Positions 44,334 through 53,193 of a stretch of DNA of 64,000 nt are shown here, piece after piece (position 1 is the first letter of the stretch; every line of letters begins with the position of its first letter). Made by a program: the position numbers and the translations under genes. The notes under the pieces were generated by a model. The model worked only from the letters and a program-made list of their open reading frames with translations, ran no database searches and was not told the DNA's origin. The stretch covers positions 2,666,001-2,730,000 of the forward strand of contig OZ241874.1 in the NCBI GenBank assembly GCA_965203305.1, in the 5' to 3' direction. This DNA comes from Bin80 sp965203305 (GTDB taxonomy: Bacteria; Bacteroidota; Rhodothermia; Rhodothermales; Bin80).

Positions 44334-46115
44334 ATGACACTGACTGACTGGATTATTGTCGGGGTTTATTTCCTGATTGTCATCGGGATTGCCCTGTATT
44401 ATTCAAAACGTGCCGGACAGAACACCTCCGAATTTTTCCTGAGTGGACGGAAAATGACCTGGTGGCTGGCCGGGATCAGCATGGTTGCCACCACATTTGC
44501 CGCAGACACCCCTATGGCTGTCACGGAGCTGGTTGCCGAAAATGGGATTGCCGGAAACTGGATCTGGTGGAATTTTGCACTGGGAGGAATGTTGACGGTA
44601 TTCTTTTTTGCCCGTCTGTGGCGCAGATGCGGGATTCAGACGGATGTGGAATTCGTGGAGGTTCGCTATGCCGGCCGTCCTGCCGCATGGCTTCGCGGGA
44701 TCAAGGCACTCTACTTTGGGCTGTTGCTGAACATCATTATCATTGGCTGGGTCTCGCTGGCCATGGAAACAGCAATCAATGTGCTGTGGCCTGAACTGGC
44801 CATCTTCGGACAGACTTCGTTTTCCGCAGGTGGAATCACAATGAGCGCATCCCTGGTCGTTGTCAGCCTGCTTGTCATTCTGGTCTCTGTGTTTGCGCTT
44901 CTTGCCGGACTGTGGGGCGTAGCCGTTACGGATGTGATACAGTTCGTGCTGGCGATGGCCGGCTCCATTCTGATGGCAGTCTTTGTTCTGCGCATGCCGG
45001 AGATCGGGGGAATTTCTGGACTCATGTCACATCTGCCTGCGGAAACATTCCGTTTCTTTCCGACAATCGGAGATGCCCCCGGAGCTGTAGCGGCCTTTGC
45101 ATTGTCCATTCCTGCCTTTGTTGCCTTTATTGGAATTCAGTGGTGGAGCAGCTGGTACCCGGGAGCAGAACCGGGTGGCGGCGGATATAGTGCCCAGCGC
45201 ATGATGGGCACGGCCAGCGAGCGAGACGCGACATTTTCCGCACTCCTGTTCACGGTTGCGCACTACTGCATCCGTCCATGGCCATGGATTCTGGTTGCTC
45301 TGGCCTCGCTGGTTCTCTATCCCGATCTGACTCACTCCCGAGAGGGATTTATTATGGTGATGCGGGATGTATTGCCCGCTGGCATGCTCGGGGTGGTATT
45401 TGCAGCGTTTCTGGCAGCATTTATGAGCACAATTTCCACGCAGCTGAACTGGGGGGTGTCCTATCTGGTGAATGATTTCTGGCGCAGGTTCGTACGTCCT
45501 GACCGGAGCGAGCGTCATTATGTTTTGATCTCGCGAACCCTGACATTCATTGTGGGCTTGCTCAGCATTCTTCTGGCTACGCAGCTGGACTCCATCAGTC
45601 AGGCATGGGAACTGATTATCACGGCTTCCGCGGGGCTCGGGACGGTACTGATTCTGAGATGGTACTGGTGGCGCATCAATGCCTGGAGCGAGCTTGTGGC
45701 AACTCTGGCTCCGATTATTCTGGTTCTGCTGACCCTGTTCGGAGTCCCTGTGCCCGGCATCCGGGCATCATTCCCGTCCAACCTGTTTGTTGTCGTAGGA
45801 ATCACCACTTCTCTCTGGCTTGCCGTCACGTTTTTCACAAAGCCAACTGATCTGGCCACTCTGAAAGCATTCTATATACTTGTCCGGCCTGCCGGCCCGG
45901 GCTGGGGACCAATCGCTGCGCTCCACCCGGAAATCCAGCCAGACTCCACCATCGCCGCCATGGCGCGGCAGTGGGGAGCTGGGGTTCTGCTGGTATACAC
46001 CTGTCTGTTTTCCGTGGGATATCTGATTCTCGGAAATATCATTCCCGGCATTCTGATGCTGCTTGCAGCCTTGACTGCAACCCTCTACCTCCGATGGACA
46101 TTCAACCAGAACTAG
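44334..46115 (+). CDS. Sodium:solute symporter (SSS family)
   Basis: This 593-residue integral membrane protein has about 13 hydrophobic helices. The N-terminus (WIIVGVYFLIVIGIALYYSK, then FFLSGRKMTWWLAGISM) and the block ATTFAADTPMAVTELVAENG are typical of SSS (SLC5-like) transporters; LAAFMSTISTQLNWGVSYLV is the conserved TM8 region. It moves a solute with sodium across the inner membrane; the substrate cannot be told. An aromatic-rich loop (GIQWWSSWYPGAEPGGGGYS) contains the conserved family GG segment. The GroES-like pseudogene starts 26 bp later. Confidence 0.92.
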   Translation: MTLTDWIIVGVYFLIVIGIALYYSKRAGQNTSEFFLSGRKMTWWLAGISMVATTFAADTPMAVTELVAENGIAGNWIWWNFALGGMLTVFFFARLWRRCGIQTDVEFVEVRYAGRPAAWLRGIKALYFGLLLNIIIIGWVSLAMETAINVLWPELAIFGQTSFSAGGITMSASLVVVSLLVILVSVFALLAGLWGVAVTDVIQFVLAMAGSILMAVFVLRMPEIGGISGLMSHLPAETFRFFPTIGDAPGAVAAFALSIPAFVAFIGIQWWSSWYPGAEPGGGGYSAQRMMGTASERDATFSALLFTVAHYCIRPWPWILVALASLVLYPDLTHSREGFIMVMRDVLPAGMLGVVFAAFLAAFMSTISTQLNWGVSYLVNDFWRRFVRPDRSERHYVLISRTLTFIVGLLSILLATQLDSISQAWELIITASAGLGTVLILRWYWWRINAWSELVATLAPIILVLLTLFGVPVPGIRASFPSNLFVVVGITTSLWLAVTFFTKPTDLATLKAFYILVRPAGPGWGPIAALHPEIQPDSTIAAMARQWGAGVLLVYTCLFSVGYLILGNIIPGILMLLAALTATLYLRWTFNQN

Positions 46116-46140
46116 TCCAGCCTATTCTGAAACAACTTCC

Positions 46141-46527
46141 ATGTCTGACCTGATCATTGTCGGAGATCGTGTGCTCATCAAATCTGACAGCGGTGAACAG
46201 CAGACAGAGTCCGGGCTGGTTCTGCCTGCCTCAGTGGCTGAGCGTGACCGAATCGGGTCAGGGCGTATAGAACAGGTCGGGCCTGGTCACTTGATTCCCA
46301 ACCCTGACTACTCTCCCAGCGAACCCTAGGCTGAGCCCAAGACAGCTGGCACCTACCTTCCTTTAGAAGCACATGTCGGAGATCTGGCCTTTTATCAGAG
46401 AGAGTCTGCCATTGAGTTCCTCTACCAAAAGACCAAGTACTTCATTGTACCCCATCACGCAATCCTCGCTCTGGTACGACCGGATCACGAAGACATCATT
46501 GCAGAATTGCTGAACGGGAGTCTGTAA
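46141..46527 (+). pseudogene. GroES-like co-chaperone family protein with in-frame TAG
   Basis: The frame from ATG 46141 reads MSDLIIVGDRVLIKSDSGEQ, QTESGLVLPASVAERDR and HLIPNPDYSPSEP, then TAG (46327-46329, codon 63), then AEPKTAGTYLPLEAHVGDLA, FYQRESAIEFLYQ and YFIVPHHAILALVR to TAA at 46525. This is the Cpn10-like family common in Bacteroidota, where the site after SEP is normally tryptophan, so TGG to TAG is the likely change. Without readthrough only the first half of the beta barrel is made. A true groES may lie elsewhere. Confidence 0.8.
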
Positions 46528-46655
46528 TAACCAGGGAATCCACACAGAAATTCTTGCTGAACTGACCTTTAGACAGGTCCGAAAAGGGGAGAAATCCTGT
46601 AATTCTGCCGGGCTGAGGGGCAAGGGGGGCTGTGCCAGGAATCTGCGAACAGCAG

Positions 46656-46729
46656 TGGCGTGGGAGAGACTCGAACTCTCGACCTTGCGATTATGAGTCG
46701 CACGCTCTAACCGACTGAGCTACCACGCC
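46656..46729 (-). tRNA. tRNA-Met (CAT)
   Basis: On the minus strand GGCGTGG pairs with CCACGCC in the acceptor stem. The D arm is TAGCTCAGTCGGTTAGAGC, the anticodon loop CTCATAA gives CAT, and the T arm is GAGAGTTCGAGTCTCTC. Length is 74 nt with discriminator A; CCA is not encoded. It is most likely elongator Met; an Ile2 (lysidine) identity cannot be excluded. Confidence 0.93.
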
Positions 46730-46797
46730 GTGGAGACACTTGAACGGAGACAATGCGGAGCGGGTTGCAACCACCTGTGCAGGCACTGGTACTATGA

Positions 46798-47985
46798 ATG
46801 ACGGGCATTGATATCATGCACTGGGATCACATCATCGGACAGGAACAGGTTGTTGAACTTCTGAGACGTACCATAGACTCTGGAAATGTCGCTCATGCAT
46901 ATCTGTTTCACGGGATGGCGGGAACGGGGAAGTGTGCCGTTGCCCTCGCATTTGCGCAAGCACTGCAGTGCAAGGGATGCACCTCGGCAAAAAAGCCTTG
47001 TCCGTCCTGCAAGCGATCAACATGGTTGCAGCATCCTGATATTCATGTGATGATGCCCGAACCCAGCGATGCCAGTCCAGCAGATGTGGAACAGCGTCTC
47101 GCCCTGCTTGCCGAAGACCCCTATGCAGCTGCAGACTTTCTTCGCGCTCCCAACTTGGGAAATAAAAAAAATGAGAGCAAACGCCCCAAACAGGCATTCT
47201 ATTCTGTTGAGCAAATTAACAGGTCTCTGCGTGCAAAGATGGTGCTTCGTCCATCACTGGGGGCGTATCGGATTGCCATTATCACTGATATTGATACCAT
47301 TCACGAACGGGCGGCAAATGCTTTTCTGAAACTTCTTGAGGAGCCCGGGCCGGATACAATGTTTATCCTGACCACCTCCCGAAAAGATATGCTGCTCCCA
47401 ACAATCCTGTCACGCTGCCAGCATGTGGCATTTGGAAATCTTTCTCCAGACACAATTGCCAAAGCACTGCAGGAGCGCAAGGGAATTGATGCAAAGCTCG
47501 CAGACGTTGCGGCAAAGATGGCACAGGGGTCTTATTTGCGCGCTTTTGAACTCGCTGAAAATGAGGATCTCCGCAAAGACCGTGAACGGGTTCTGATATT
47601 TCTGCGCCTGGCATTCACAGGAAAGTTTGGACAGCAAACCGACCTGATTGCGGAGATCAGTCAGTCCAGTCAGGACGGAGTCCGAAATCTGCTCAAGCTC
47701 CTGCTAAGCTGGATCCGTGATGTTGTCCTTTACCGCGCAATGGGCGAGGCAACATTCATCACAAATCGCGACCAGGAACGGGAAATATCAAAGTTTAGCA
47801 ACAACCTTCAGAATGCCGATCTGGAGGCAATGGCTCATCTTGTGGAAGATGCACTCCTGCTGACCCATTCGAATGCACACACAACATTGCTGCTGGTGAA
47901 CCTGTCTTCTGGACTGGGACAGGCGATGCGGGCCAAGCACAGCGGGAAACTGTTTATCCCCCTTACTGATCCGTCCCGTGCCTGA
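46798..47985 (+). CDS. holB: DNA polymerase III subunit delta'-like
   Basis: This 395-residue clamp-loader subunit has the AAA+ N-terminus HWDHIIGQEQVVELLRRTI, a degenerate P-loop HGMAGTGKCAVALAFA, a four-cysteine zinc module (CKGC, then CPSC) and the SRC sensor motif LPTILSRCQHVAF. The cysteine replacing the P-loop Ser/Thr fits a non-ATPase delta' subunit rather than DnaX, and there is no tau/gamma extension. ATG 46816 (MHWDHIIGQ) is an equally good start. It is followed after 71 bp by the PSP1 gene, a common pairing in bacteria. Confidence 0.85.
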   Translation: MTGIDIMHWDHIIGQEQVVELLRRTIDSGNVAHAYLFHGMAGTGKCAVALAFAQALQCKGCTSAKKPCPSCKRSTWLQHPDIHVMMPEPSDASPADVEQRLALLAEDPYAAADFLRAPNLGNKKNESKRPKQAFYSVEQINRSLRAKMVLRPSLGAYRIAIITDIDTIHERAANAFLKLLEEPGPDTMFILTTSRKDMLLPTILSRCQHVAFGNLSPDTIAKALQERKGIDAKLADVAAKMAQGSYLRAFELAENEDLRKDRERVLIFLRLAFTGKFGQQTDLIAEISQSSQDGVRNLLKLLLSWIRDVVLYRAMGEATFITNRDQEREISKFSNNLQNADLEAMAHLVEDALLLTHSNAHTTLLLVNLSSGLGQAMRAKHSGKLFIPLTDPSRA

Positions 47986-48056
47986 ATCGAACGTTGTGAT
48001 ACGAAAAGCGTAATCCGACCTGGTTCATGCAATCTTTCTATAAATTCTGATCTATC

Positions 48057-49046
48057 ATGGCGTGTGGTGCAAACGGAAGCTGTGGCTGCAGCGGAAGCTC
48101 ACTCACTGGCTATGGCGGCTGTAACGACAGCTGCCCGTCTGTACAGATATTTGACTGGCTTCCCAAGTCTTCCAAGATTCCGGGCCGCGATCACTGTGAA
48201 CTGGTGGAGGTCGCATTCAAGGGACGGCGCAGGAAAGTGTACCAAAACAGGCGCAAAATTCCTGTTCGTGCCGGGGATGACATCATCGTTTCTGCACAGC
48301 GGGGGCTGGATTATGGACAGGTTGTGCTTGCCGGCGAGCTTGTGCATATCCGTGCACGACCAAACCCGAACTATGGCCAAGTTCTCCGTCTGGCCTCGTC
48401 CAACGACCGCAGCATCCATAACAAAAACAAAGAAGCAGAAAAGGAAGCCCTTCGCGTCGCGAAAGCCACTATTGGGAGACGGCAAATTCCAGTCAAGCTT
48501 GTAGATGCAGAGTGGCAGTTTGACCGAAAACGCCTGTCCATCTTCTACACGACGCAATCCAGAGTTTCCATGAAGCAGGTCATCAGCGAGCTGTGCCGGA
48601 GATTTGAGTCCCGTGTTGAATTCCTGCGTCTGAGTCCCCGTGAAGAAGCTGCTCGGGTAGGTGGACTCGGTGTATGTGGACGGGAACTCTGCTGCTCTTC
48701 CTGGATGCGCCAGATCCCGCCCGTGTCTACCTCGGCTGCCAAAAAGATGGATTTCCCCATTGCAAATGACCGGCTGGTTGGACGGTGCGGACAGCTCAAG
48801 TGCTGCCTGAATTATGAACTGGAGCAGTATATGAGGATCCTTGAAGACTTCCCCCGAAGGAATGCAAAAGTGGATACTGCGCAGGGAGCAGGACGAGTCA
48901 TCGGCATGAACATCTTCTCCCGTACCGTGCGTGTGCTGCTGGACAGTAATCTGGTAGAAGAGGTTGCCCTTGACTCTGTCAAAAGCAAGCCACGACCTCC
49001 CGGAGATGCCCCAAAATTGGCAAGAAAAAAAGGGAGGCGAAGGTAA
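48057..49046 (+). CDS. PSP1 domain protein (RicT/YaaT-like)
   Basis: This 329-residue protein has the PSP1 C-terminal domain: MKQVISELCRRFESRVEFLR, GGLGVCGRELCCSSW, and GRCGQLKCCLNYELEQY. An N-terminal cysteine-rich stretch (MACGANGSCGCSGSS, GGCNDSC) adds six cysteines. In Bacillus the homologue YaaT/RicT forms an iron-sulfur complex affecting RNA maturation and sporulation; the role here is unknown. The C-terminus ends in a basic tail (KKGRRR). It is convergent with the EF-G paralogue. Confidence 0.85.
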   Translation: MACGANGSCGCSGSSLTGYGGCNDSCPSVQIFDWLPKSSKIPGRDHCELVEVAFKGRRRKVYQNRRKIPVRAGDDIIVSAQRGLDYGQVVLAGELVHIRARPNPNYGQVLRLASSNDRSIHNKNKEAEKEALRVAKATIGRRQIPVKLVDAEWQFDRKRLSIFYTTQSRVSMKQVISELCRRFESRVEFLRLSPREEAARVGGLGVCGRELCCSSWMRQIPPVSTSAAKKMDFPIANDRLVGRCGQLKCCLNYELEQYMRILEDFPRRNAKVDTAQGAGRVIGMNIFSRTVRVLLDSNLVEEVALDSVKSKPRPPGDAPKLARKKGRRR

Positions 49047-49181
49047 GATTCAACAAGACCAGAGGATTCGCAGTCTTGCGTCTTGTCTCCTTGTATCTGA
49101 ATCAAGGCTGACATCCGTACCCCCGGCCTCTGCACCTTTGCGGACCTGACTCCGGCCGGTGAGATGCTCGCGATTCGTACT

Positions 49182-49201
49182 CCCGTAACGGGATTTACGG
49201 G
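49182..49201. terminator. Hairpin between convergent PSP1 and EF-G genes
   Basis: CCCGTAA (49182-49188) and TTACGGG (49195-49201) form a 7-bp stem with loop CGGGAT, placed between two convergent genes. No T-run follows on either strand, so terminator function is only suggested by position. Confidence 0.3.
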
Positions 49202-49204
49202 GCA

Positions 49205-49313
49205 AGAACGATTCGAGGATCTCGCGAAAATATCTCACACCTGACCTGGTGTGACTCCAGGCAGGCTCAGAGCGATCCTTCTCCGTCATCCGAAATTTTG
49301 CAGGAGACTCGGT
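49205..49313 (+). repeat. Dispersed intergenic repeat, copy C
   Basis: Aligns with copies A (9551) and B (32765): GAAAATATCTCACACCTGAC then CTGGTGTG, CAGAGCGATCCTTCTCC, GTCATCCG and ATTTTGCAGGAGACTC. CACACC/GGTGTG adds a small hairpin in this copy. Confidence 0.65.
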
Positions 49314-49314
49314 T

Positions 49315-51435
49315 CTACTCCCGGTCCGCTTTTGCCTCTGCAACGACCTGCTCCTGAACATTTCGGGGCATCGCCTGATAATGGCTGAACCTCGCACTGT
49401 GAATCCCCCTGCCCTGCGTCATGGAACGAACGCGAGTAGAGTACTGATACAACTCGGCCTCCGGTACCTGGACAAGAATTTTTTGCATCGTCCCCTCCGC
49501 TTCCATGCCCTTGATCGTTGCCCTGCGCCCGTTCAAGTCTCCCATTATATCTCCAGTATAGGTGTCAGGGACCGTAACCTCTACATCATGAATGGGCTCC
49601 AGAATCACAGGCTTCGCCTTGCGGAATGACTCCCGAAATACCATGCGAGCCGCCGTTCGGAACGCATTTTCATTGGAGTCTACAGAATGCATTCCCCCGT
49701 CAAAAATCACAAACCGAACATCTCCGACCGGATACCCGGCAACCGGGCCTCTTTGCATTCCCTCCAGAACACCTTTCTGGATCGCCCCAAAGAACCTGCG
49801 CATGTCGATCACTCCCCCGACGATTGCATCAATAAATTCAATCGTGGATCCCCACGCCGTTATGGACTGGGCTACATTGCGCACATTGATGTCCGGCCGC
49901 TTCTGGAACTCCCCTTCCAGTGGCTCAATCAGAACAGAAATATCCGCAAACTGTCCCGCTCCGCCTGTCTGTTTCTTGTGCCTGTAGGAGTCGCGTGCCT
50001 CTGTAGTAACAGTTTCGCGGTAGGCAACCCTGGGACGTATATACTCCACTTCCACATTCACCTTGGATTTCAGCCGGTACTGGGCTATCTTTAGGTGCAT
50101 TGCCCCCTGGCCTCCCAGCGTGATCTGGCTCAGATGAGGCTCATGCACAACTACCAGAGAGGGATCCTCCGAGGTGATCTGGTGTAATCCCTGCGCCAGC
50201 TTGTCCTCTTCTCCTTCTGTTTTGGCACGGATTGCCTCACGATACCTCGGCTCTGGAAATGGAACGGGAGCTACGACCGCCCGATCCCCTTTCTTGCGAA
50301 GTGTACTGTTGGTATGCGTATCTCGCAACTTAACCAGTGCGCCCAGATCTCCTGCATTCATGCTTGGAACGATTTCACGATCACGCCCGCACAGCGCATA
50401 CAGCTGTCCCAGTCGCTCCACCGTCCCGGACTGGGCATTTTCCAGGTCCATGCCCGGTGCGATGTTTCCATTGCATACGCGAAAGAATGAATAGTCGCCA
50501 ACATGATGCTCCGCCATCGTGCGATATACGAACACCAGGGGACTTCCTGCACTGTCGGTCTCCTTCGTTTCGCCTTCGGCCAGGGAAAGAGGAGGGACAT
50601 CCAGCGGGGAGGGTGCTACATTGTCTATAAAATTCATCAGGCGGGCAGTCCCCGCATTGGCAGTGGCCGCCGTACAAAAAACCGGATAGAGCGAGCGGGC
50701 CAGCATTGCTTCCCGAAGGCCTGTACGCATTTCTTCTTCCGTCAGCCTCTCAGTTTCCAGATATTTCTCCATCAGGGCTTCATCAGAGACCGCAATATCC
50801 TCCACCAGCGCATTGTGCAGATCCTCTGCCCGCCCCAGAAATTCCTCTGGAATGTTGCTGAATATCGGAGGATCCTGCGACTCCGGTTTGAAGCTGATCT
50901 GCTTCATGATCAGCACATCAATCAATGTGTTCGGATCCCCGGCCGGAAACTGCACAACCGTCACCCCCGAACCAAAGCGTTCCCGCATTTGTGTAATCAG
51001 CGAGTCCACATCCGCCTGCGGCCGATCAATCTGGTTGATCACGAACAGTACAGGCTTCTCATTTTCGGCGGCCGCGCTCCATGCCAGTTCCGTGCCAACT
51101 TCCACCCCTTCCTGCGCATTCATCACAAAAATGGAGGTATCTGCCACATGTACCGCCGCCGCGACTTCTCCAACAAAGTCAGGATATCCCGGCGTGTCAA
51201 TGATGTTGATCTTGTGGTCTTCCCACTCGACATGAAGAAGAGAGGAGAAGATGGACATTTGCCGTTCCTTCTCACTCGGCTGATAATCACTGACCGTAGA
51301 TCCTTCGGGGATTGTACCCAGACGGCGTATCTTTTTGCTGACATGCAGCATGGATTCTGCCAGGGATGTTTTTCCGCTTCCCTGATGGCCGACCAGAACA
51401 ACATTCCGGATGTGCTCAGACCTATATACTTTCAT
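49315..51435 (-). CDS. Elongation factor G paralogue (EF-G2-like)
   Basis: This 706-residue translational GTPase has G1 VGHQGSGKTSLAESML, G3 IIDTPGYPDFVGEV and a G4 motif NQIDRPQAD in which the usual lysine of NKxD is glutamine. Domains II to V follow, with VEYIRPRVAYRETVT in domain IV and GDLNGRRATIKGM in domain V. The lineage looks like the EF-G2 group present beside the main fusA in many Bacteroidota and other bacteria; it may not perform standard translocation. No ribosomal-protein genes are adjacent, as expected for the paralogue. Confidence 0.88.
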   Translation of the reverse strand: MKVYRSEHIRNVVLVGHQGSGKTSLAESMLHVSKKIRRLGTIPEGSTVSDYQPSEKERQMSIFSSLLHVEWEDHKINIIDTPGYPDFVGEVAAAVHVADTSIFVMNAQEGVEVGTELAWSAAAENEKPVLFVINQIDRPQADVDSLITQMRERFGSGVTVVQFPAGDPNTLIDVLIMKQISFKPESQDPPIFSNIPEEFLGRAEDLHNALVEDIAVSDEALMEKYLETERLTEEEMRTGLREAMLARSLYPVFCTAATANAGTARLMNFIDNVAPSPLDVPPLSLAEGETKETDSAGSPLVFVYRTMAEHHVGDYSFFRVCNGNIAPGMDLENAQSGTVERLGQLYALCGRDREIVPSMNAGDLGALVKLRDTHTNSTLRKKGDRAVVAPVPFPEPRYREAIRAKTEGEEDKLAQGLHQITSEDPSLVVVHEPHLSQITLGGQGAMHLKIAQYRLKSKVNVEVEYIRPRVAYRETVTTEARDSYRHKKQTGGAGQFADISVLIEPLEGEFQKRPDINVRNVAQSITAWGSTIEFIDAIVGGVIDMRRFFGAIQKGVLEGMQRGPVAGYPVGDVRFVIFDGGMHSVDSNENAFRTAARMVFRESFRKAKPVILEPIHDVEVTVPDTYTGDIMGDLNGRRATIKGMEAEGTMQKILVQVPEAELYQYSTRVRSMTQGRGIHSARFSHYQAMPRNVQEQVVAEAKADRE

Positions 51436-51590
51436 TGGTATGGATTGCGGGAGTTAGATTTGTACCTGTTTGTGCGGGAAATATACAGACAGAAAGGAAA
51501 TCTGACAGCTTTTCGGTCACAATTGCACCTGTGCATCAGTGAACACACTCATGCAAAACCGTTTAAGCAACCTCGCTGTACCCTGAAACA

Positions 51591-52451
51591 ATGACTTGGT
51601 TCACAAGGAAAAAACGCGGAATTCTTACCAGTCGCAGCGGGCAACACGATATGCCTGCGGGACAGTGGGAGAAGTGCGGTGCATGCAAGGCCATTAATCA
51701 TCTGCGAGAACTGGACAAGAATATAAAAATTTGTCCAAAGTGTGACTACCATAATCGGCTGGGCTCCAGAGAGTACTTTGCACTTTTGCTTGATGATGAA
51801 TCTTGCGAGTTGCAGGATCAGGATATTCTGGCCACGGATCCCCTGAAATTCTCTGATCGCAAGAACTACGCGGACAGACTGGAAGTCTCCCGCAAAAAAA
51901 CTGGGCTGCCTGATGCCGTACAAGCTGCTCTGGGGCAAATGGAGCGACACACCGTGTCCATCGCGGCCATGGATTTCAGTTTTATTGGCGGGTCCATGGG
52001 ATCTGTGGTCGGGGAGGTCATTGCCCGTGCCATTCGCAGGGGGATTGAACAGGAGATTCCTGTCATTGTCATTGCACAGAGCGGCGGCGCACGAATGATG
52101 GAAGGAGCACTCAGCCTGATGCAGATGGCAAAGACGAGTGCCTGCCTGGCGCAGCTGCATGAAAAAGGACTCCCCTATATTTCCATCCTGACGAACCCGA
52201 CCACAGGCGGGGTCACCGCCTCTTTTGCCATGCTTGGAGATATCAACATTGCCGAACCCGGGGCCCTGATCGGCTTTGCCGGCCCCCGAGTCATTCGCGA
52301 AACCATCGGACAGGATCTGCCAAAAGGATTCCAGAGCTCGGAGTTCCTCAAGGATCACGGCTTTGTGGATATGGTGGTAGACCGCAGAGAACTCCGCAGT
52401 ACACTCATCCATCTGCTCAACCTCCTCCGAGAGGAAAAGACCGGAAAATAA
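51591..52451 (+). CDS. accD: Acetyl-CoA carboxylase carboxyltransferase subunit beta
   Basis: This 286-residue AccD transfers carboxyl from carboxybiotin to acetyl-CoA to start fatty acid synthesis. The N-terminal zinc ribbon is complete (CGACKAINH, then ICPKCDYH). The crotonase-fold core has FIGGSMGSVVGEVIARA, SGGARMMEGALSLMQMA and GFAGPRVIRETIGQ. It is divergent from the EF-G paralogue and starts a run accD-nagB-DAHP synthase with gaps of 4 and 18 bp, likely one transcript. Confidence 0.97.
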   Translation: MTWFTRKKRGILTSRSGQHDMPAGQWEKCGACKAINHLRELDKNIKICPKCDYHNRLGSREYFALLLDDESCELQDQDILATDPLKFSDRKNYADRLEVSRKKTGLPDAVQAALGQMERHTVSIAAMDFSFIGGSMGSVVGEVIARAIRRGIEQEIPVIVIAQSGGARMMEGALSLMQMAKTSACLAQLHEKGLPYISILTNPTTGGVTASFAMLGDINIAEPGALIGFAGPRVIRETIGQDLPKGFQSSEFLKDHGFVDMVVDRRELRSTLIHLLNLLREEKTGK

Positions 52452-52455
52452 ACAG

Positions 52456-53175
52456 ATGCAGATTCAAATCTGTCATAACTATGAGGAGATGAGCACAGTA
52501 GCAGCAGAAATCGTGTCTGATGCCATCTCCAGAAAACCTGACGGAGTGTTCGGGTTTGCCACCGGAAGTACACCGGTTGGACTCTACGAATTGCTGATAG
52601 CTAACTACAAGCGCGGAGAGGTTGCCTTTGACCAGATGACCACAGTCAACCTGGACGAGTATACTGGACTCCCCGAAAACCACGAGCAGTCGTATGCTGC
52701 CTTTATGCAGAAGCATCTTTTCGGGCATGTAAATGTGTGTCCCGATTCTGTCCATTTCCCGAAAGCAGACCAAAATCCTGCCGCGTTTGATGCATTTATC
52801 CAGAGGAAGGGAGGGATTGAACTGCAGATTCTGGGACTGGGGGCAAACGGTCATATTGGATTTAATGAGCCCGGCTCACCATTTGGCTCCCGTACACGGG
52901 TTGTTGCACTTGCACCCTCTACCATCCGGGACAATGCCCGATTCTTTGAGTGCGTTGAGGATGTGCCCCGACAGGCCGTCACGATGGGAATCCAGACAAT
53001 CATGGAAGCAAAAAAGATTTTGCTGCTTGCCTGTGGGGACGGAAAAGCCGGAGCTGTCGCCTCCTGTCTGGAAGGACCGCAAACAGAGGATGTCCCGGGA
53101 AGCTGCTTGCAGTCTCATCAAAACCTGACCGTGCTCCTGGATATTTCTGCGGCAGGAAATCTCAAACACCGATAA
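52456..53175 (+). CDS. nagB: Glucosamine-6-phosphate deaminase
   Basis: This is a 239-residue NagB of the short type, converting glucosamine-6-phosphate to fructose-6-phosphate plus ammonia. Recognisable parts are GFATGSTPVGLYELL (phosphate binding), VNLDEYTGLPENHEQSY (catalytic Asp) and LGLGANGHIGFNEPGSPF. It lies 4 bp after accD. The short form lacks the C-terminal allosteric segment of the E. coli enzyme. 6-phosphogluconolactonase is a related fold, but the LDEYTGL motif favours NagB. Confidence 0.93.
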   Translation: MQIQICHNYEEMSTVAAEIVSDAISRKPDGVFGFATGSTPVGLYELLIANYKRGEVAFDQMTTVNLDEYTGLPENHEQSYAAFMQKHLFGHVNVCPDSVHFPKADQNPAAFDAFIQRKGGIELQILGLGANGHIGFNEPGSPFGSRTRVVALAPSTIRDNARFFECVEDVPRQAVTMGIQTIMEAKKILLLACGDGKAGAVASCLEGPQTEDVPGSCLQSHQNLTVLLDISAAGNLKHR

Positions 53176-53193
53176 ACCTGACCTCTTTGAACC

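Noticed and set aside
50503..51594. 363-codon plus-strand frame opposite the EF-G paralogue
   Set aside because: Antisense shadow of a clear GTPase gene.
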